Below the pieces are notes generated by a model. It had not been told where the DNA came from and made no database searches. It saw only the letters and a program-made list of their open reading frames with translations. A DNA stretch of 64,000 nucleotides. It comes from Ruegeria sp. AD91A (GTDB taxonomy: Bacteria > Pseudomonadota > Alphaproteobacteria > Rhodobacterales > Rhodobacteraceae). Of this stretch, positions 1 through 8,278 are shown piece by piece. Within the stretch, counting starts at the first letter, position 1. Each line of letters begins with the position of its first letter. The stretch lies in NCBI RefSeq assembly GCF_003443535.1, contig NZ_CP031946.1:124001-188000 (forward strand), given 5' to 3'. Both the position numbers and the translations under genes were made by a program.

Positions 1-25
1 GGTTCAAGTCCCTCCTCCGCTACCA
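1..25 (+). tRNA. 3' end of a tRNA gene, isotype not determinable
   Basis: The first bases read as a T-loop (TTCAAGT at 3-9), the 3' half of the T-stem, a seven-base acceptor strand (CTCCGCT), discriminator A and an encoded CCA at 23-25. The anticodon lies left of the window, so the amino acid cannot be assigned. Bases 26-214 after it show no gene I can support. Confidence 0.7.
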
Positions 26-214
26 CCCACCTGAAAAAAAGCAATGGATTGTAAACAGGAATGACGTCCTGTGCGGAGCTTGCCCGGCATCTTTTCCACT
101 GTTTGACAGTCCACAACCAAATCGAGGTCAACGCCCGGATAACAGCGTCACGGTATTGATCGACCTGCACGCAGGTACCTTTCCAGGTCGCTGGCCGGTT
201 TCAGCAACTTGTGG

Positions 215-715
215 TCAATTGGAGGGGTAGCCGCGTTTCCGAACCTCTTCGATAGCCGCAGAAAACCCATAAAGTGAGAACGTAAAACTGCGTTTGACGG
301 TTGGAGAAGCCGCAAAGTAATACTCCACCTTTCCGAATTCTGCGTTCAACAATTCTTTCGTCAGCCCGACGTTGACTTGGCAATATTGTGGAGCGCAAAA
401 CTGGTATGCGTACTTTCGACTGAACCTGCCATCAAGTGTCACAACCACTCAATTGTTCAAGTCCGTTGTTGCAGGCAACTGCAAAACGAGCCCGGCTACA
501 ACCTCGCTGTTGTCTATCGGGATACCAATTATGTTCGCGATGTTCTTGCCGTGGTACTTGATGCCTTGGATCGTCGAACACTCTGACTTGGACGTGTCGC
601 AGTAGATGTCCCAAACACCTGCTTTGGCAACTTTCTTCTCCCGTGCTTCCGCCTGGCTGGCGGTATGGAAAATGGATGCGGCAATAAGAAAAATTCTCAG
701 CATCGAAGCCCTCAA
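215..715 (-). pseudogene. IalB-family (invasion-associated locus B) gene interrupted by one in-frame TGA
   Basis: Two reading frames (715-449 and 448-215) are exactly contiguous and in the same frame, separated only by a TGA stop after the residues TDLNN. Joined, they give about 166 codons with an N-terminal signal peptide (about residues 1-24, ending AEA), two cysteine pairs (around YCDTSKSEC and FCAPQYC) and a C-terminal GF.AAI segment. This is the arrangement of the periplasmic IalB family. Family members usually have a glycine where the stop falls, so GGA to TGA is the simplest explanation. The downstream half begins with GTG codons, but I see no convincing ribosome site. A recent pseudogene is most likely. 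TGA readthrough or a sequencing error cannot be excluded. Confidence 0.75.
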
Positions 716-891
716 AAACGGATTAACTGGTCTCTTTCAGTAACGCTGGGGTTGTGTTTCTGCCAGCCTTTAGTGAGGGAAAGATGCCCGGGTTATAAAC
801 CTCGATACAGCCTGAAGGAAAAAACTGAAATCGGGTTCGCGTGCCATGATGTCATCTCCGTTGTTTGGGTTGGCTTGCTAACGCCCTCCCG

Positions 892-1135
892 AGGGGCCGA
901 ACGTGACAAGATTCTACTTAAGGAGAAGATCGAAAATTCCGTCCCTGAGAAGGGTCGGTTTGAGGATTGTATGGAATTCGCCCTGCGATTTCTATCAAGT
1001 CCTTGGAAAATATATAAAAATGGTGGCTTTTCTATGCGCCAAAGCGTCCTTCGGTTGGTGTTTACTGAGCCAATAAATACTGTCAAAACGGTATGTATGG
1101 AGCTCCAGAATTTTCACTCCCTTTCAGATACTTAA
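892..1135 (+). pseudogene. C-terminal remnant of a serine recombinase (resolvase)
   Basis: The last 80 or so codons of an otherwise meaningless frame read ALRFLSSPWKIYKNG, then MRQSVLRLVFTEPI. This matches the C-terminal tail seen in large site-specific serine recombinases of alphaproteobacteria (a FL.nPwk.w motif, then RR.VLKLAF.EPL). The catalytic and recombinase domains are missing, and upstream sequence in all frames gives nothing convincing. It lies directly left of the island end, so it probably records an earlier element at the same tRNA locus. Confidence 0.5.
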
Positions 1136-1161
1136 GGGATATCTCGGGGCAAAAAAGCGAG

Positions 1162-1218
1162 ATGGTGCTGCTGGAGAGAATTGAACTCTCGACCTCTCCC
1201 TTACCAAGGGAGTGCTCT
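1162..1218. repeat. attL: 57-bp direct repeat of the tRNA-Thr 3' part
   Basis: These 57 bp are identical to 45640-45696. They correspond to the 3'-terminal 56 nt of the minus-strand tRNA-Thr plus one base. The match stops abruptly after AGTGCTCT, where the right copy continues into the 5' part of the tRNA. This is the distal attachment-site copy left by tRNA-targeted integration, not a functional tRNA. Confidence 0.93.
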
Positions 1219-1312
1219 GTGTGACGCTAGAGGCACAAGGCAACCAGAACCCTTTGAAACCTTTTACATTATGTTGCGGTGAGTTATGTCTTGTTGTGAT
1301 GAGTGCGCGTAT

Positions 1313-1335
1313 CGGTGGTCGCCATGTGGTCGCCA
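1313..1335. repeat. Putative integrase arm-type site, left
   Basis: This 23-bp sequence contains GTGGTCGCCA twice in tandem (1316-1325 and 1327-1336, separated by one T). An identical 23-bp copy lies at 45572-45594 inside the right end. Its position, about 95 bp inside the core repeat and just upstream of the integrase start, fits a binding site for the integrase N-terminal domain. Confidence 0.6.
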
Positions 1336-1364
1336 GCGGTGGTTACCAACAAGGAAAACAGTTC

Positions 1365-2603
1365 ATGTCCCAAACGGCTCTTAAGATCGTCCAGATTGGC
1401 CCGAAACAAAGCGCGCAGCGCCAGTCCCTGACTGAAGCCAAGGTTCGTAACGCAAAGCCACATGCCCAACGATACGAAATCAATGACAAGGATGTTCCCG
1501 GCCTCGCACTGCGTATTGGGACCGACGCAAAGGTCTACATTCTGCGCTCACGCCTCGGGACCGGTCGCCAAGCCAAGCGCGTCCAGATCAAGATCGGTGA
1601 CACCCGGACGATCACGCTCAAACAAGCGCGCGACCTTGCTCGCTCTCACATCCTCGATTTGCGCAATGGAATCGACCCGCGCGTCCCGCAAACCGGTGCG
1701 ATCCTTACAGCCCGGCTTCTGGATCTTTACGAACAGGACCTGATTGCGCGCCAGATCGTCCGCACCACCGACATGATGCAATCGCTGCGCACGAACCTGT
1801 ACCCGCACCGGACTCGTCCCATTGGCGACCTGTCCCGCCTCGACCTGACCGCGATCATCGACGGCATCGAAAAATCCGGTCGTCCCGGCGCTGCCGACTA
1901 CTTCCGCAAGAACGCCACTGGTTTCTTGAACTTCGCTGCAGACAAGGGACACATCCCTGTCTCGCCTCTCGCAGGCTACCGCAGGCCGCGCCAGACGCGC
2001 GCACAGCGCCTCTCGGACGAACAATGGACCATGACTTCCCCCGAGCAGGTCAAGCGGTTCCTCAAAGCCCTGAACACCTCACCTGATCCGATCTACCAAG
2101 CCTTGATGCGCCTAACGCTTCTGACCGGCCAGCGCCGCAACGAAATCGCGCACATGCGCTGGGCAGAACTCGATAGAAAAACCAGCCTCTGGACTATCCC
2201 CGCCGACCGAACCAAGGCTGCCACCACCCACACGGTCCCTCTCGGTCCATTGTCGCGCGCGTTGCTCAAAGACCTCGCGAAACTGACAGGTGCGAAACCC
2301 GGCAAGACCGACGCGCTCATCTTCCCGAGCGCACGCGCGCCCAACACCGCAATCTCTGGCTGGTCCAAGCGGATCATCCCGGTCCGTAAGGCATACGGCG
2401 ACGACCGCCTGTCCATCCACGGTCTGCGCCGCACCTACCGCACCGGCCTTACCGAACTCGGGGTCGATTTCGACACTGCCGAACGGATGATCGGACACAA
2501 ACGCCCCGGTCTAGCGGGCACATACGACAAATCCACAATCCTCGAACGCAGGCTTGAGGCGCAGAGAATTTGGGAAGATTACATTGCCGCTCTATCGGGA
2601 TAG
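1365..2603 (+). CDS. P4-type tyrosine integrase of the island
   Basis: This 412-residue site-specific recombinase would catalyse integration into and excision from tRNA-Thr. The N-terminal part (about residues 20-110) has the arm-binding fold of P4-like integrases, with the segment VPGLALRIG and the IGDTRTITLKQAR stretch. A SAM-like core-binding domain follows. The catalytic domain shows the first Arg in TGQRRNEI, the HxxR box in HGLRRTYR, GH in MIGHKRPG, and the nucleophile Tyr in the segment LAGTYDKS. I chose ATG 1365 because AAGGA lies 10 bases upstream. The open frame extends back to 1212, but that would run through the attachment site and arm repeats. The gene reads inward from attL. Confidence 0.92.
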   Translation: MSQTALKIVQIGPKQSAQRQSLTEAKVRNAKPHAQRYEINDKDVPGLALRIGTDAKVYILRSRLGTGRQAKRVQIKIGDTRTITLKQARDLARSHILDLRNGIDPRVPQTGAILTARLLDLYEQDLIARQIVRTTDMMQSLRTNLYPHRTRPIGDLSRLDLTAIIDGIEKSGRPGAADYFRKNATGFLNFAADKGHIPVSPLAGYRRPRQTRAQRLSDEQWTMTSPEQVKRFLKALNTSPDPIYQALMRLTLLTGQRRNEIAHMRWAELDRKTSLWTIPADRTKAATTHTVPLGPLSRALLKDLAKLTGAKPGKTDALIFPSARAPNTAISGWSKRIIPVRKAYGDDRLSIHGLRRTYRTGLTELGVDFDTAERMIGHKRPGLAGTYDKSTILERRLEAQRIWEDYIAALSG

Positions 2604-2717
2604 AATAGTTGAGAAGCTGCACAACAAAGGTCAATTTTGACCAAAGCCGCAAATGCGCGTCTCACGCAGCCGTCGGGTTACAATCAATCAACAGCTTAAA
2701 GACGAACTCTTCCGCTC

Positions 2718-3113
2718 TTATCCATTATCGTCGTGTTGAGCCCAGATTTTCTGGGGCAGAGGGTTCTGCTGCAGCATCCGCCAAAGCCGCCAGTCGCCTT
2801 GCTGGGCCGCCTCCCATGCCGCCACTAAGGCCGCCTTTCGCAGGATGCCATTCCTCGTTCCCAGCGTATCCGTCGCCCGCCATTCCGGTGTGTTTACCAG
2901 TTCGCGTGATGGCCGGTTCTCCATGAGCCAGTTGCGCGCAGCGCGCACCTCGCGATTGGGACTGGGCTTGCCCGCGAGCCCTCGCGCCCCGTGCTTGATG
3001 CATTTCGGGGTTCTGAAGGCTGCCCAACCGCGACAGGGCTGGCCGTCCATTCGCGTCGCATTGCAGCGCTTGTGGTTGCCTGAGCCGAAGGGGGCGACCG
3101 GATCCCCGACCAC
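2718..3113 (-). CDS. Small phage-type protein with Cys-rich N-terminus
   Basis: This 131-residue protein begins with a pattern CNA..MDGQPCRGWA...CIKHGARG, i.e. C-x7-C-x(n)-C-x2-HGa. Such a short zinc-finger-like head is common in small phage and satellite proteins next to terminase-like genes. The rest is basic and Trp-rich (RRNW, WRLWRML) with no domain I recognise. The start is GTG at 3113, with only a weak ribosome site. A longer frame on the same strand (2725-3480) overlaps it. I prefer this frame because of its motif. The function is unknown. It is the last gene of the leftward operon and converges on the integrase. Confidence 0.5.
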   Translation of the reverse strand: MVGDPVAPFGSGNHKRCNATRMDGQPCRGWAAFRTPKCIKHGARGLAGKPSPNREVRAARNWLMENRPSRELVNTPEWRATDTLGTRNGILRKAALVAAWEAAQQGDWRLWRMLQQNPLPQKIWAQHDDNG

Positions 3114-3191
3114 TTTCGTTGTACCGCCTCAGTGCCGCTAGTCGGCGCTCTCTGCCCGCAGCGCGGCTCCCTGCATCCATGACGCGCTCTC

Positions 3192-3443
3192 TTACTCTGC
3201 TGCGATGGGCAGCGTTTCTTCCCCACCGATCCTGACCGTCACTTTCACGTCCTGTGTCGTAGTCATATCTACGGCTTTCAGCTTCGGCATGAAGTACGGC
3301 AGCAGGGCGAGGCCCAATTTGATCTTGCGGTCGCCAGTGGCATTCCGCCAGCTTTCGGCCAGATCGATCAGGATGTCTTCTTTGGTCAGCTCCATCTTGG
3401 CGCATATGTGTTTCGAAACCTTTGCTCTCGGAGTGCTGGGCAT
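3192..3443 (-). CDS. Small hypothetical protein, possibly phage or terminase-small-subunit related
   Basis: This 83-residue acidic-basic protein has a predicted helical middle (DILIDLAESWRNATGDRK, then LGLALLPYFMPKLKAV) and a short beta tail VKVTVRIGG. Small proteins with a LALLPYxxxKL-type segment occur beside phage packaging genes, but I cannot assign a function. GGAGA lies 7 bases before ATG 3443, so translation is credible. It sits between the repeat-rich gap (3444-3802) and the Cys-rich gene downstream. Confidence 0.5.
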   Translation of the reverse strand: MPSTPRAKVSKHICAKMELTKEDILIDLAESWRNATGDRKIKLGLALLPYFMPKLKAVDMTTTQDVKVTVRIGGEETLPIAAE

Positions 3444-3485
3444 CTCTTGTTTCTCCAGACTGGGCAGTTTTAGTTATCAATTTGC

Positions 3486-3499
3486 GGTATCATGATACC
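3486..3499. promoter_or_regulatory. 14-bp perfect palindrome upstream of the small leftward genes
   Basis: GGTATCATGATACC is a perfect 14-bp dyad about 43 bp upstream of the ATG at 3443. Its position fits an operator overlapping the promoter for the two small leftward genes. The AlpA-like protein of the element or a host repressor could bind it, but nothing in the sequence says which. Confidence 0.4.
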
Positions 3500-3564
3500 A
3501 CTTTTTGGTTTTGGCGAGAACTGAAGTTTGCATGTCTTTGCAGGTCATTTGGTGCTCGCCACGC

Positions 3565-3790
3565 GCCGACTTGTGAGAGGTGTCAGAGGACTGTTATCAC
3601 ACTCCTCTGACACCTCTCACTAATTGCCACCCGTTGTGAGTGGCGCGCCTGTCCCGCCCCGCCACAGGCGGGCGGGCCGCTCATAGTAGGGGGCACACGA
3701 TTGAAGGCTGATTTCATCACTTTTCACCTCCACTTGTGAGAGTGTGAGAAGAGTTAGAACCTCTCTATATATAGGCAGACTTCTAACTCT
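3565..3790. other. Candidate replication origin: clustered inverted and direct repeats
   Basis: This non-coding stretch holds a perfect 18-bp inverted repeat (3573-3590 and 3603-3620, 12-base spacer). The 11-mer ACTTGTGAGAG occurs twice (3569-3579 and 3732-3742), with a third weaker TTGTGAG copy near 3634. There is a GC-rich hairpin around 3652-3676 and a 9-bp inverted repeat (3751-3759 and 3781-3789) flanking CTATATATA. Repeats plus an AT-rich step next to a primase/ATPase operon resemble satellite-phage origins. It also lies directly downstream of the ATPase stop, so part could act as a terminator. Confidence 0.45.
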
Positions 3791-3802
3791 CATGCATTTC
3801 GG

Positions 3803-5206
3803 CTATTCCTCGTCGTCTTCATGCGGGTCATTCGGGCCGACGACGGAACGGTTAATTCCCGTCCGATTTTCGGAATTGGGCCGCTTTTCATTTACGGTGG
3901 TAATCCACCCCTCGCTCTTCATCTGATTGCTGATTTTGTTTGCTCCGCCCACTGGCATCCCGTGCTTCTTCAGTGCATCTTCGACAATGCTTTTCAGCGT
4001 TGGTTTCTTAGAGCCTGAGAAATCTGCCACCCACTCGGTGATCAGGCGATGCCTGACATCCTCCCAGATGATATCGGCAATTCCGGCTGTCTGCGGCGGC
4101 TTGTATTCCTTGGCAGTGCCCACGATCTCGGTATTCCCGTCCGCGCACAGTACCTCCCGCAGGGTGATCTCGTAGTGGGTGACATTTGACGGGCCAATAT
4201 TGCTTTTGGTCGTGGCCGCCTTGACGATGTTCCGGTGGGGGTCGACGCCCCACTCCTGCAGCTTAGTACGTGAGATTTTGTTCATGCTGATTGCACAGCG
4301 TGCCGTGTCTACGATCTCCGTCCCGTGCTTGATGTCGTGCTGATCCTGATCGCCGCGATTGCTTCCCGACGGTTTGCGGGTGTGAACGCCGCAGACGACG
4401 GCAATGAAGCAATCGACGCAAATCCGTGAGAACATATCATACAGCACGTTGCTGGCCTCATTTGTCATGGGCACGCCATGATAGAGGTTCTTCATGGGGT
4501 CGAGGATCAGCACCTCGATGCCGAGGCCTGTGATGATGTCTTTCAGAGCCTGTTCGGCGTGCGGGTTCACTGCCACGATGCGCGTGTCGGAGTCTTGCGT
4601 TAGGATATTGAGGTCCCTGCCGCCCAGCGCCTGCCTGAATGTGTCGCGTCCCATGGCGACCAGGTTGTCGGTCCGGCTGTGGCCATGCTCATCCATGGAA
4701 GCCCTGACCATCCGGTCAACCATGATTTGCCCGTCCTCCAGATTGACGTAGAGCACCTTATAGCCGTCGAGATTTGCCGTGCAGTGTATGGGTTCACCCA
4801 GTCCCTTGCCGCCGCCTTGAGCAATATCGAGGGCGGCAGTGATCATATACGTCGATTTGCCGACGCCGCCGCCACCGGCGACGAGGGTCATGAACTCCCT
4901 GGCGATCCTGTGCGACATCACCCGCGAGATGGCTCGCTCGGGTACCATGTCGCCGGTGACGGGTTTGAACAGGCTCAGGTCGACATTGAACGGTTCGCCG
5001 CCTTTTTGCGCGTCCGCCGCGACAGAAACATCGTCAAATTCCTCGTCGCTGAAGACATAACACCCGTTTAAGCGCGCGACTGTGTGGCCGAATTCCTTCG
5101 TCTCTTTCTCAAGGACGGCCATGTTCCCTTTGTACTTTTGGACAAGCTGTTTTGCCCGACGTTCGAAGCCAGCTTGATCTTTGCTGTTTCGATTTTTAAC
5201 CCCCAT
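3803..5206 (-). CDS. RepA-like AAA ATPase (replicative helicase type) of the element
   Basis: This 467-residue RecA-fold ATPase has Walker A GGGGVGKST at residues 111-119 and Walker B VLILDP near residue 235. After that come a GVHTRKPSG segment and a C-terminal winged-helix-like region. Hexameric RepA-type helicases of plasmids and satellites have this order. It overlaps the end of the primase gene by 11 bases, so the two are translationally coupled. Together they probably drive origin unwinding and priming of the excised element. The N-terminal 80 residues have no recognised domain. Confidence 0.75.
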   Translation of the reverse strand: MGVKNRNSKDQAGFERRAKQLVQKYKGNMAVLEKETKEFGHTVARLNGCYVFSDEEFDDVSVAADAQKGGEPFNVDLSLFKPVTGDMVPERAISRVMSHRIAREFMTLVAGGGGVGKSTYMITAALDIAQGGGKGLGEPIHCTANLDGYKVLYVNLEDGQIMVDRMVRASMDEHGHSRTDNLVAMGRDTFRQALGGRDLNILTQDSDTRIVAVNPHAEQALKDIITGLGIEVLILDPMKNLYHGVPMTNEASNVLYDMFSRICVDCFIAVVCGVHTRKPSGSNRGDQDQHDIKHGTEIVDTARCAISMNKISRTKLQEWGVDPHRNIVKAATTKSNIGPSNVTHYEITLREVLCADGNTEIVGTAKEYKPPQTAGIADIIWEDVRHRLITEWVADFSGSKKPTLKSIVEDALKKHGMPVGGANKISNQMKSEGWITTVNEKRPNSENRTGINRSVVGPNDPHEDDEE

Positions 5207-6461
5207 TTCTCATGACCTCCCTCATGATGTCCGCTGCGATCCGTGTTGCTCGGCGGCTTTCGTATTGGAAAATTTCCCTGACATCCGTTCCGCTGAAGTG
5301 CCCCATGGCGGTCAGCATCACAAAGGCGGTATCGTCGCGGTTTCCGTTCAGCATGAAGCGTGCAATGCGCTGCAAGGCTTCCCGATCTCCGTCAAAGGCC
5401 CTGTCCATCAGGCCGACCATTTCAATTCGCGGGTGAGGAATGTCCTTGGGGTGCATTTTGCTGTGCCTCGGCGACCATCCCATTTCACGGGCCTTGTAGA
5501 AGAATGACCCGACACCGATTTCGCGCACATTTCTGATGCTACGCCAGAGACGCTCGGGGCTTGATCCGTCCTTACGACCAATTCCGTGCGTGTCCCCCCG
5601 TGCCGACCACTCGTAGAAGGCCTGCTCGATTCTGAGGGCCGTGGCGCGGTCAGCCTCCTGCGCGGCGGCCCAGCAGGCGTGTGCCATGCTCACCCAGTAT
5701 TCTCTGCCCAGCGCCGGGTTGGGTAGTTGTGCCAAGATTTCTGGGATGCTTTCGATGCTGTGGTGATCTTCTGGCAGTGCCAGCGAGAAATTGACGCGCT
5801 GTGTATGCTGCACGCCCACGCGATCCCTGATCACCCTGCGCGTCTCCGGTGCACTGTTGAGGCTGATAGGCGCTCCGGCGACCTGATCAAAAGTGAGCAG
5901 GATAAACCGTGCATTGCTTGCATACAGCCCGGCACCATTGCGCTCCCGTGTGCCAGCGTCAGCTTCCTCGCGGGGCATGAGGACATGCAGCCCCGTGCCC
6001 GAGGCTGACACTTCGGTGTAGCTCTCCGGCTGCTCCATGACGGGTTTCAGCCACTCGGCGGTGATGTCGCCTGTGTCGGGATCGCGGACCTTGTCAAAGT
6101 CGGCGACGACCATGGCCGATCCGGCGCGGGGCAGGTATCCGACACCAAACCTGACAACATGGTCGAAGGGAACGGCGCGGTCTTCATTGGCGCGGTCGAT
6201 CTTGGCATTGATCTCGTCAATCCATTTATTCAGGTCATTGGCCTTCTGCGCGGCCTTGGCCAGATCTAGGAAAGCGGCCTGTTCGCGGTCACAGGGGAAG
6301 CCTGTCGCGGCGTTCACCGGCACCTTCGTCGTGGTCGTTTCGGCCGCCACACACCAGTTCTTTTCGGCTTTTGCGATGTCCCATGCGGCACCTTCAGGCA
6401 AGCGTTTCACGCTTGATTGGTTAACTTGCTCCGCGAGCTTCCCGACTTTGTCTTCGGACAT
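5196..6461 (-). CDS. Primase-polymerase (AEP type) with PriCT-2-like C-terminus
   Basis: This 421-residue protein shows the archaeo-eukaryotic primase signature. The catalytic Asp pair is in ADFDKVRD (D121, D123), the SGTGLH motif is at 154-159, and ARFILLT is near 184-190. Residues about 240-330 (LPNPALGREYWVSMAHACW, then WSARGD..G, then LWRSI) match the PriCT-2 domain that follows such primases in phages and satellites. It would prime, and perhaps copy, element DNA. The gene starts one base after the AlpA-like gene and overlaps the ATPase gene, giving one operon. Confidence 0.8.
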   Translation of the reverse strand: MSEDKVGKLAEQVNQSSVKRLPEGAAWDIAKAEKNWCVAAETTTTKVPVNAATGFPCDREQAAFLDLAKAAQKANDLNKWIDEINAKIDRANEDRAVPFDHVVRFGVGYLPRAGSAMVVADFDKVRDPDTGDITAEWLKPVMEQPESYTEVSASGTGLHVLMPREEADAGTRERNGAGLYASNARFILLTFDQVAGAPISLNSAPETRRVIRDRVGVQHTQRVNFSLALPEDHHSIESIPEILAQLPNPALGREYWVSMAHACWAAAQEADRATALRIEQAFYEWSARGDTHGIGRKDGSSPERLWRSIRNVREIGVGSFFYKAREMGWSPRHSKMHPKDIPHPRIEMVGLMDRAFDGDREALQRIARFMLNGNRDDTAFVMLTAMGHFSGTDVREIFQYESRRATRIAADIMREVMRNGG

Positions 6462-6462
6462 T

Positions 6463-6675
6463 TCAGACTAAGTGATTTTCGATTACGTCTCCGGTTGGAA
6501 GCCCGTCCGCCCAGCGCAGGACATCCGCGCCACGGTACCGGATTTTGCGTTCACCGATGCGGACGTACTGAGGGCCCGTGCGGTTTGCGCGCCAGCGCCG
6601 TACGGAATGGACCGACACTCCGCAAAACGCAGCAACATCGTGGTCGGTGTAAAGGCGATCTGGGATTATTTGCAT
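6463..6675 (-). CDS. AlpA/MerR-like helix-turn-helix protein, probable excisionase or regulator
   Basis: This 70-residue protein is almost entirely a winged HTH: YTDHDVAAFCGVSVHSVRRW, then GPQYVRIGERKIRYRGADVLRW. This is typical of AlpA-type regulators and excisionase-like proteins beside P4-type integrases. I chose ATG 6675 because AGGAGA lies 7 bases upstream; an open frame extends further but has no better start. It leads the primase/ATPase operon, so it may switch the element between integrated and replicating states. Confidence 0.8.
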   Translation of the reverse strand: MQIIPDRLYTDHDVAAFCGVSVHSVRRWRANRTGPQYVRIGERKIRYRGADVLRWADGLPTGDVIENHLV

Positions 6676-7468
6676 TGTCTTCTCCTCTTGGGGGAGCAGA
6701 CAATCACAGCACACTACACCCCCTATGGTTTCAGGGTAGGCGAGGGTGCCGATTGGCCTCTTACAAGCTATGCCTCTTGCATAGAGGAAGCAAATGGTGT
6801 CGTCAACGAACCAAGAGTCACCAGTGGAGGCGTTTTGCGTTGCAGCATGCAAAATAGAGCGTACCCGGGCGCGCTAGTCTCTGAAATTCCTTCCAGAAAT
6901 TGATCCTACTCTCGCGGAAGGGTTCCGATTGGAGGCCGAGGAGTGGGAGCTTTAGAAGGCGGAATTTGGTGACAGTTCTTTCGATGCGGCGATCTTTTAG
7001 GGCAGCGGTCCGCCACATAGCGGACATTGGAATAAGGGCGTCTTATGGCCGCATTGAGCCCAATGCGGACTTTCGAAATGTCATCTTGCTTATGTCGAGA
7101 AGAAGGCAAAAGCAGTTTATAGGGCTACTTCTCGAACGAGCGTGCAATAGCGGCCCAGCCGAGTGCGATGTTTTCTTTTTCCGTGCACAGTATCAACGGC
7201 TGCTATCCGGCGGATTGAAGTGCTGGTTCGTCTCGTCCGCAGGGCAGTTGACCACTCAACCAGAGATCGCTTCTCATTATACCCATACAGCGACGTTCGC
7301 GGTTCGTTTCCGTGCTATCAATCATCCAACGGCTGCGATATCTGGCGCTCGTTCTGTCGCTCTCCGTCGAATGCAAAGCGGACAACGCTGACCTGTTCAG
7401 CGCTTACTTCGTTGCGAGGTTTCTGAAAATGATTGCACAACGCAACAACAGTGCCCGGACCTTGTACT
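6676..7468. other. 793-bp gap between replication module and catabolic cargo
   Basis: Several frames are open here on both strands, but none shows a domain, a good ribosome site or sensible composition. I see the promoter region of the AlpA operon at the left and a small hairpin near 6766-6787 (CTATGCCTCTTGCATAGAG). The rest could be decayed sequence from assembly of the island. No further tRNA-Thr copy is visible in it. Confidence 0.5.
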
Positions 7469-8278
7469 TTACCAATCTGGAAAACGTGTCGTGACGTAGC
7501 TGGGGAGTCGGTCTGTAAACAGCCGTTTCAGCGTGGATCTTAAGACAATGCCCACTGTTGTTTTCGCGGGGCTTCCGTTCTTTGGAGAGTAGCCAATCGC
7601 TTGCCGCGTTTCGGTGATATCCCAGCGCATACCTGGGTTATCTGACATTAGGTTCAGGGCTGCGAAGGAAATATCCTTGGCATCTATTGCGGCGCGCATT
7701 CCGCCAAGAAAGTCCCGATCACTCAACCACATTTCCTGACCCCACCGGCCCATCGCCATGTGTGTGCCGGGTTGGTTGCCGTGAGTCCATTGCGTCCAGC
7801 CGATGCGCAAGCAGATGACCGACAGTCCGTGATGCTCGGCGAAATAGGCCCCTGTCCGTTCACAGAATAACTTTGACATGCCGTAGGCGTTTACTGGCCC
7901 TGGTGGTGTCGCGCTGTTGAGCACCTCATGCGTGAACCTTTTGTCGCCGTGAACCCAGTTGGAGCTGGCAAGAACCACGCGGCTGACGCCCATGGCTGCC
8001 GCATGGTGATAGAGAGAAAGCGTTGCATCCATATTGTGTTTGATCGCGGAGGCCCAAGTGGCGGAGGGCTCTCGGTCACCAGCTAGATGCACGATAACGT
8101 CCACTCCCTTTAGCAAACTGACCCAACTGCTGTCGTCGGACAGGTCTGCGGTGTGAATGTCGGGATGATCAACGGGGCGAATGTCGATGCCAGAAACGGT
8201 GTAGTCGGGGTCGCTTTCTAGCGCGTCAAAAAGTTTGCGGCCGAGATGCCCACCAGCGCCTGTAATCAGGACATGCAT
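7469..8278 (-). CDS. NAD-dependent SDR, uronate-dehydrogenase-like
   Basis: This 269-residue extended short-chain dehydrogenase has the nucleotide motif TGAGGHLGRKL at residues 6-16, DVIVHLAGD, ASSNWVHG, catalytic YGMSK and CLRIGWTQ. This order, with SSN and YG.SK and a C-terminal IGYSPKN, follows uronate dehydrogenases, which oxidise the C1 of hexuronates to aldaro-lactones using NAD. The substrate could equally be another aldose. It overlaps the upstream mutarotase-like gene by 13 bases and ends the leftward ABC operon, so it probably acts on the imported sugar. Confidence 0.7.
   Translation of the reverse strand: MHVLITGAGGHLGRKLFDALESDPDYTVSGIDIRPVDHPDIHTADLSDDSSWVSLLKGVDVIVHLAGDREPSATWASAIKHNMDATLSLYHHAAAMGVSRVVLASSNWVHGDKRFTHEVLNSATPPGPVNAYGMSKLFCERTGAYFAEHHGLSVICLRIGWTQWTHGNQPGTHMAMGRWGQEMWLSDRDFLGGMRAAIDAKDISFAALNLMSDNPGMRWDITETRQAIGYSPKNGSPAKTTVGIVLRSTLKRLFTDRLPSYVTTRFPDW

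Noticed and set aside
665..900. First part of the 156-codon plus frame before attL
   Set aside because: Only the last 80 codons resemble a protein family. The first part opposes the IalB start and shows no motif.
1141..1162. Terminator hairpin (ATCTCG...CGAGAT) before attL
   Set aside because: The stem is only 6 bp with no T-tract and merges with the tRNA-derived repeat, so it is not convincing.
1162..1218. Second tRNA-Thr gene
   Set aside because: The copy lacks the 5' 19 nt, so it cannot fold; it is an attachment-site remnant.
1212..1364. N-terminal extension of the integrase
   Set aside because: It would translate the attachment site and arm repeats. ATG 1365 has a proper ribosome site and gives the family's usual N-terminus.
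2725..3480. 251-codon minus-strand frame across two small genes
   Set aside because: It is low-complexity (Arg/Gly/Ala) and overlaps two frames with better motifs and ribosome sites; it reads as a GC-driven shadow.
3565..3790. CRISPR array
   Set aside because: The repeats are few, unequal and mostly inverted, with no regular spacers and no cas genes.
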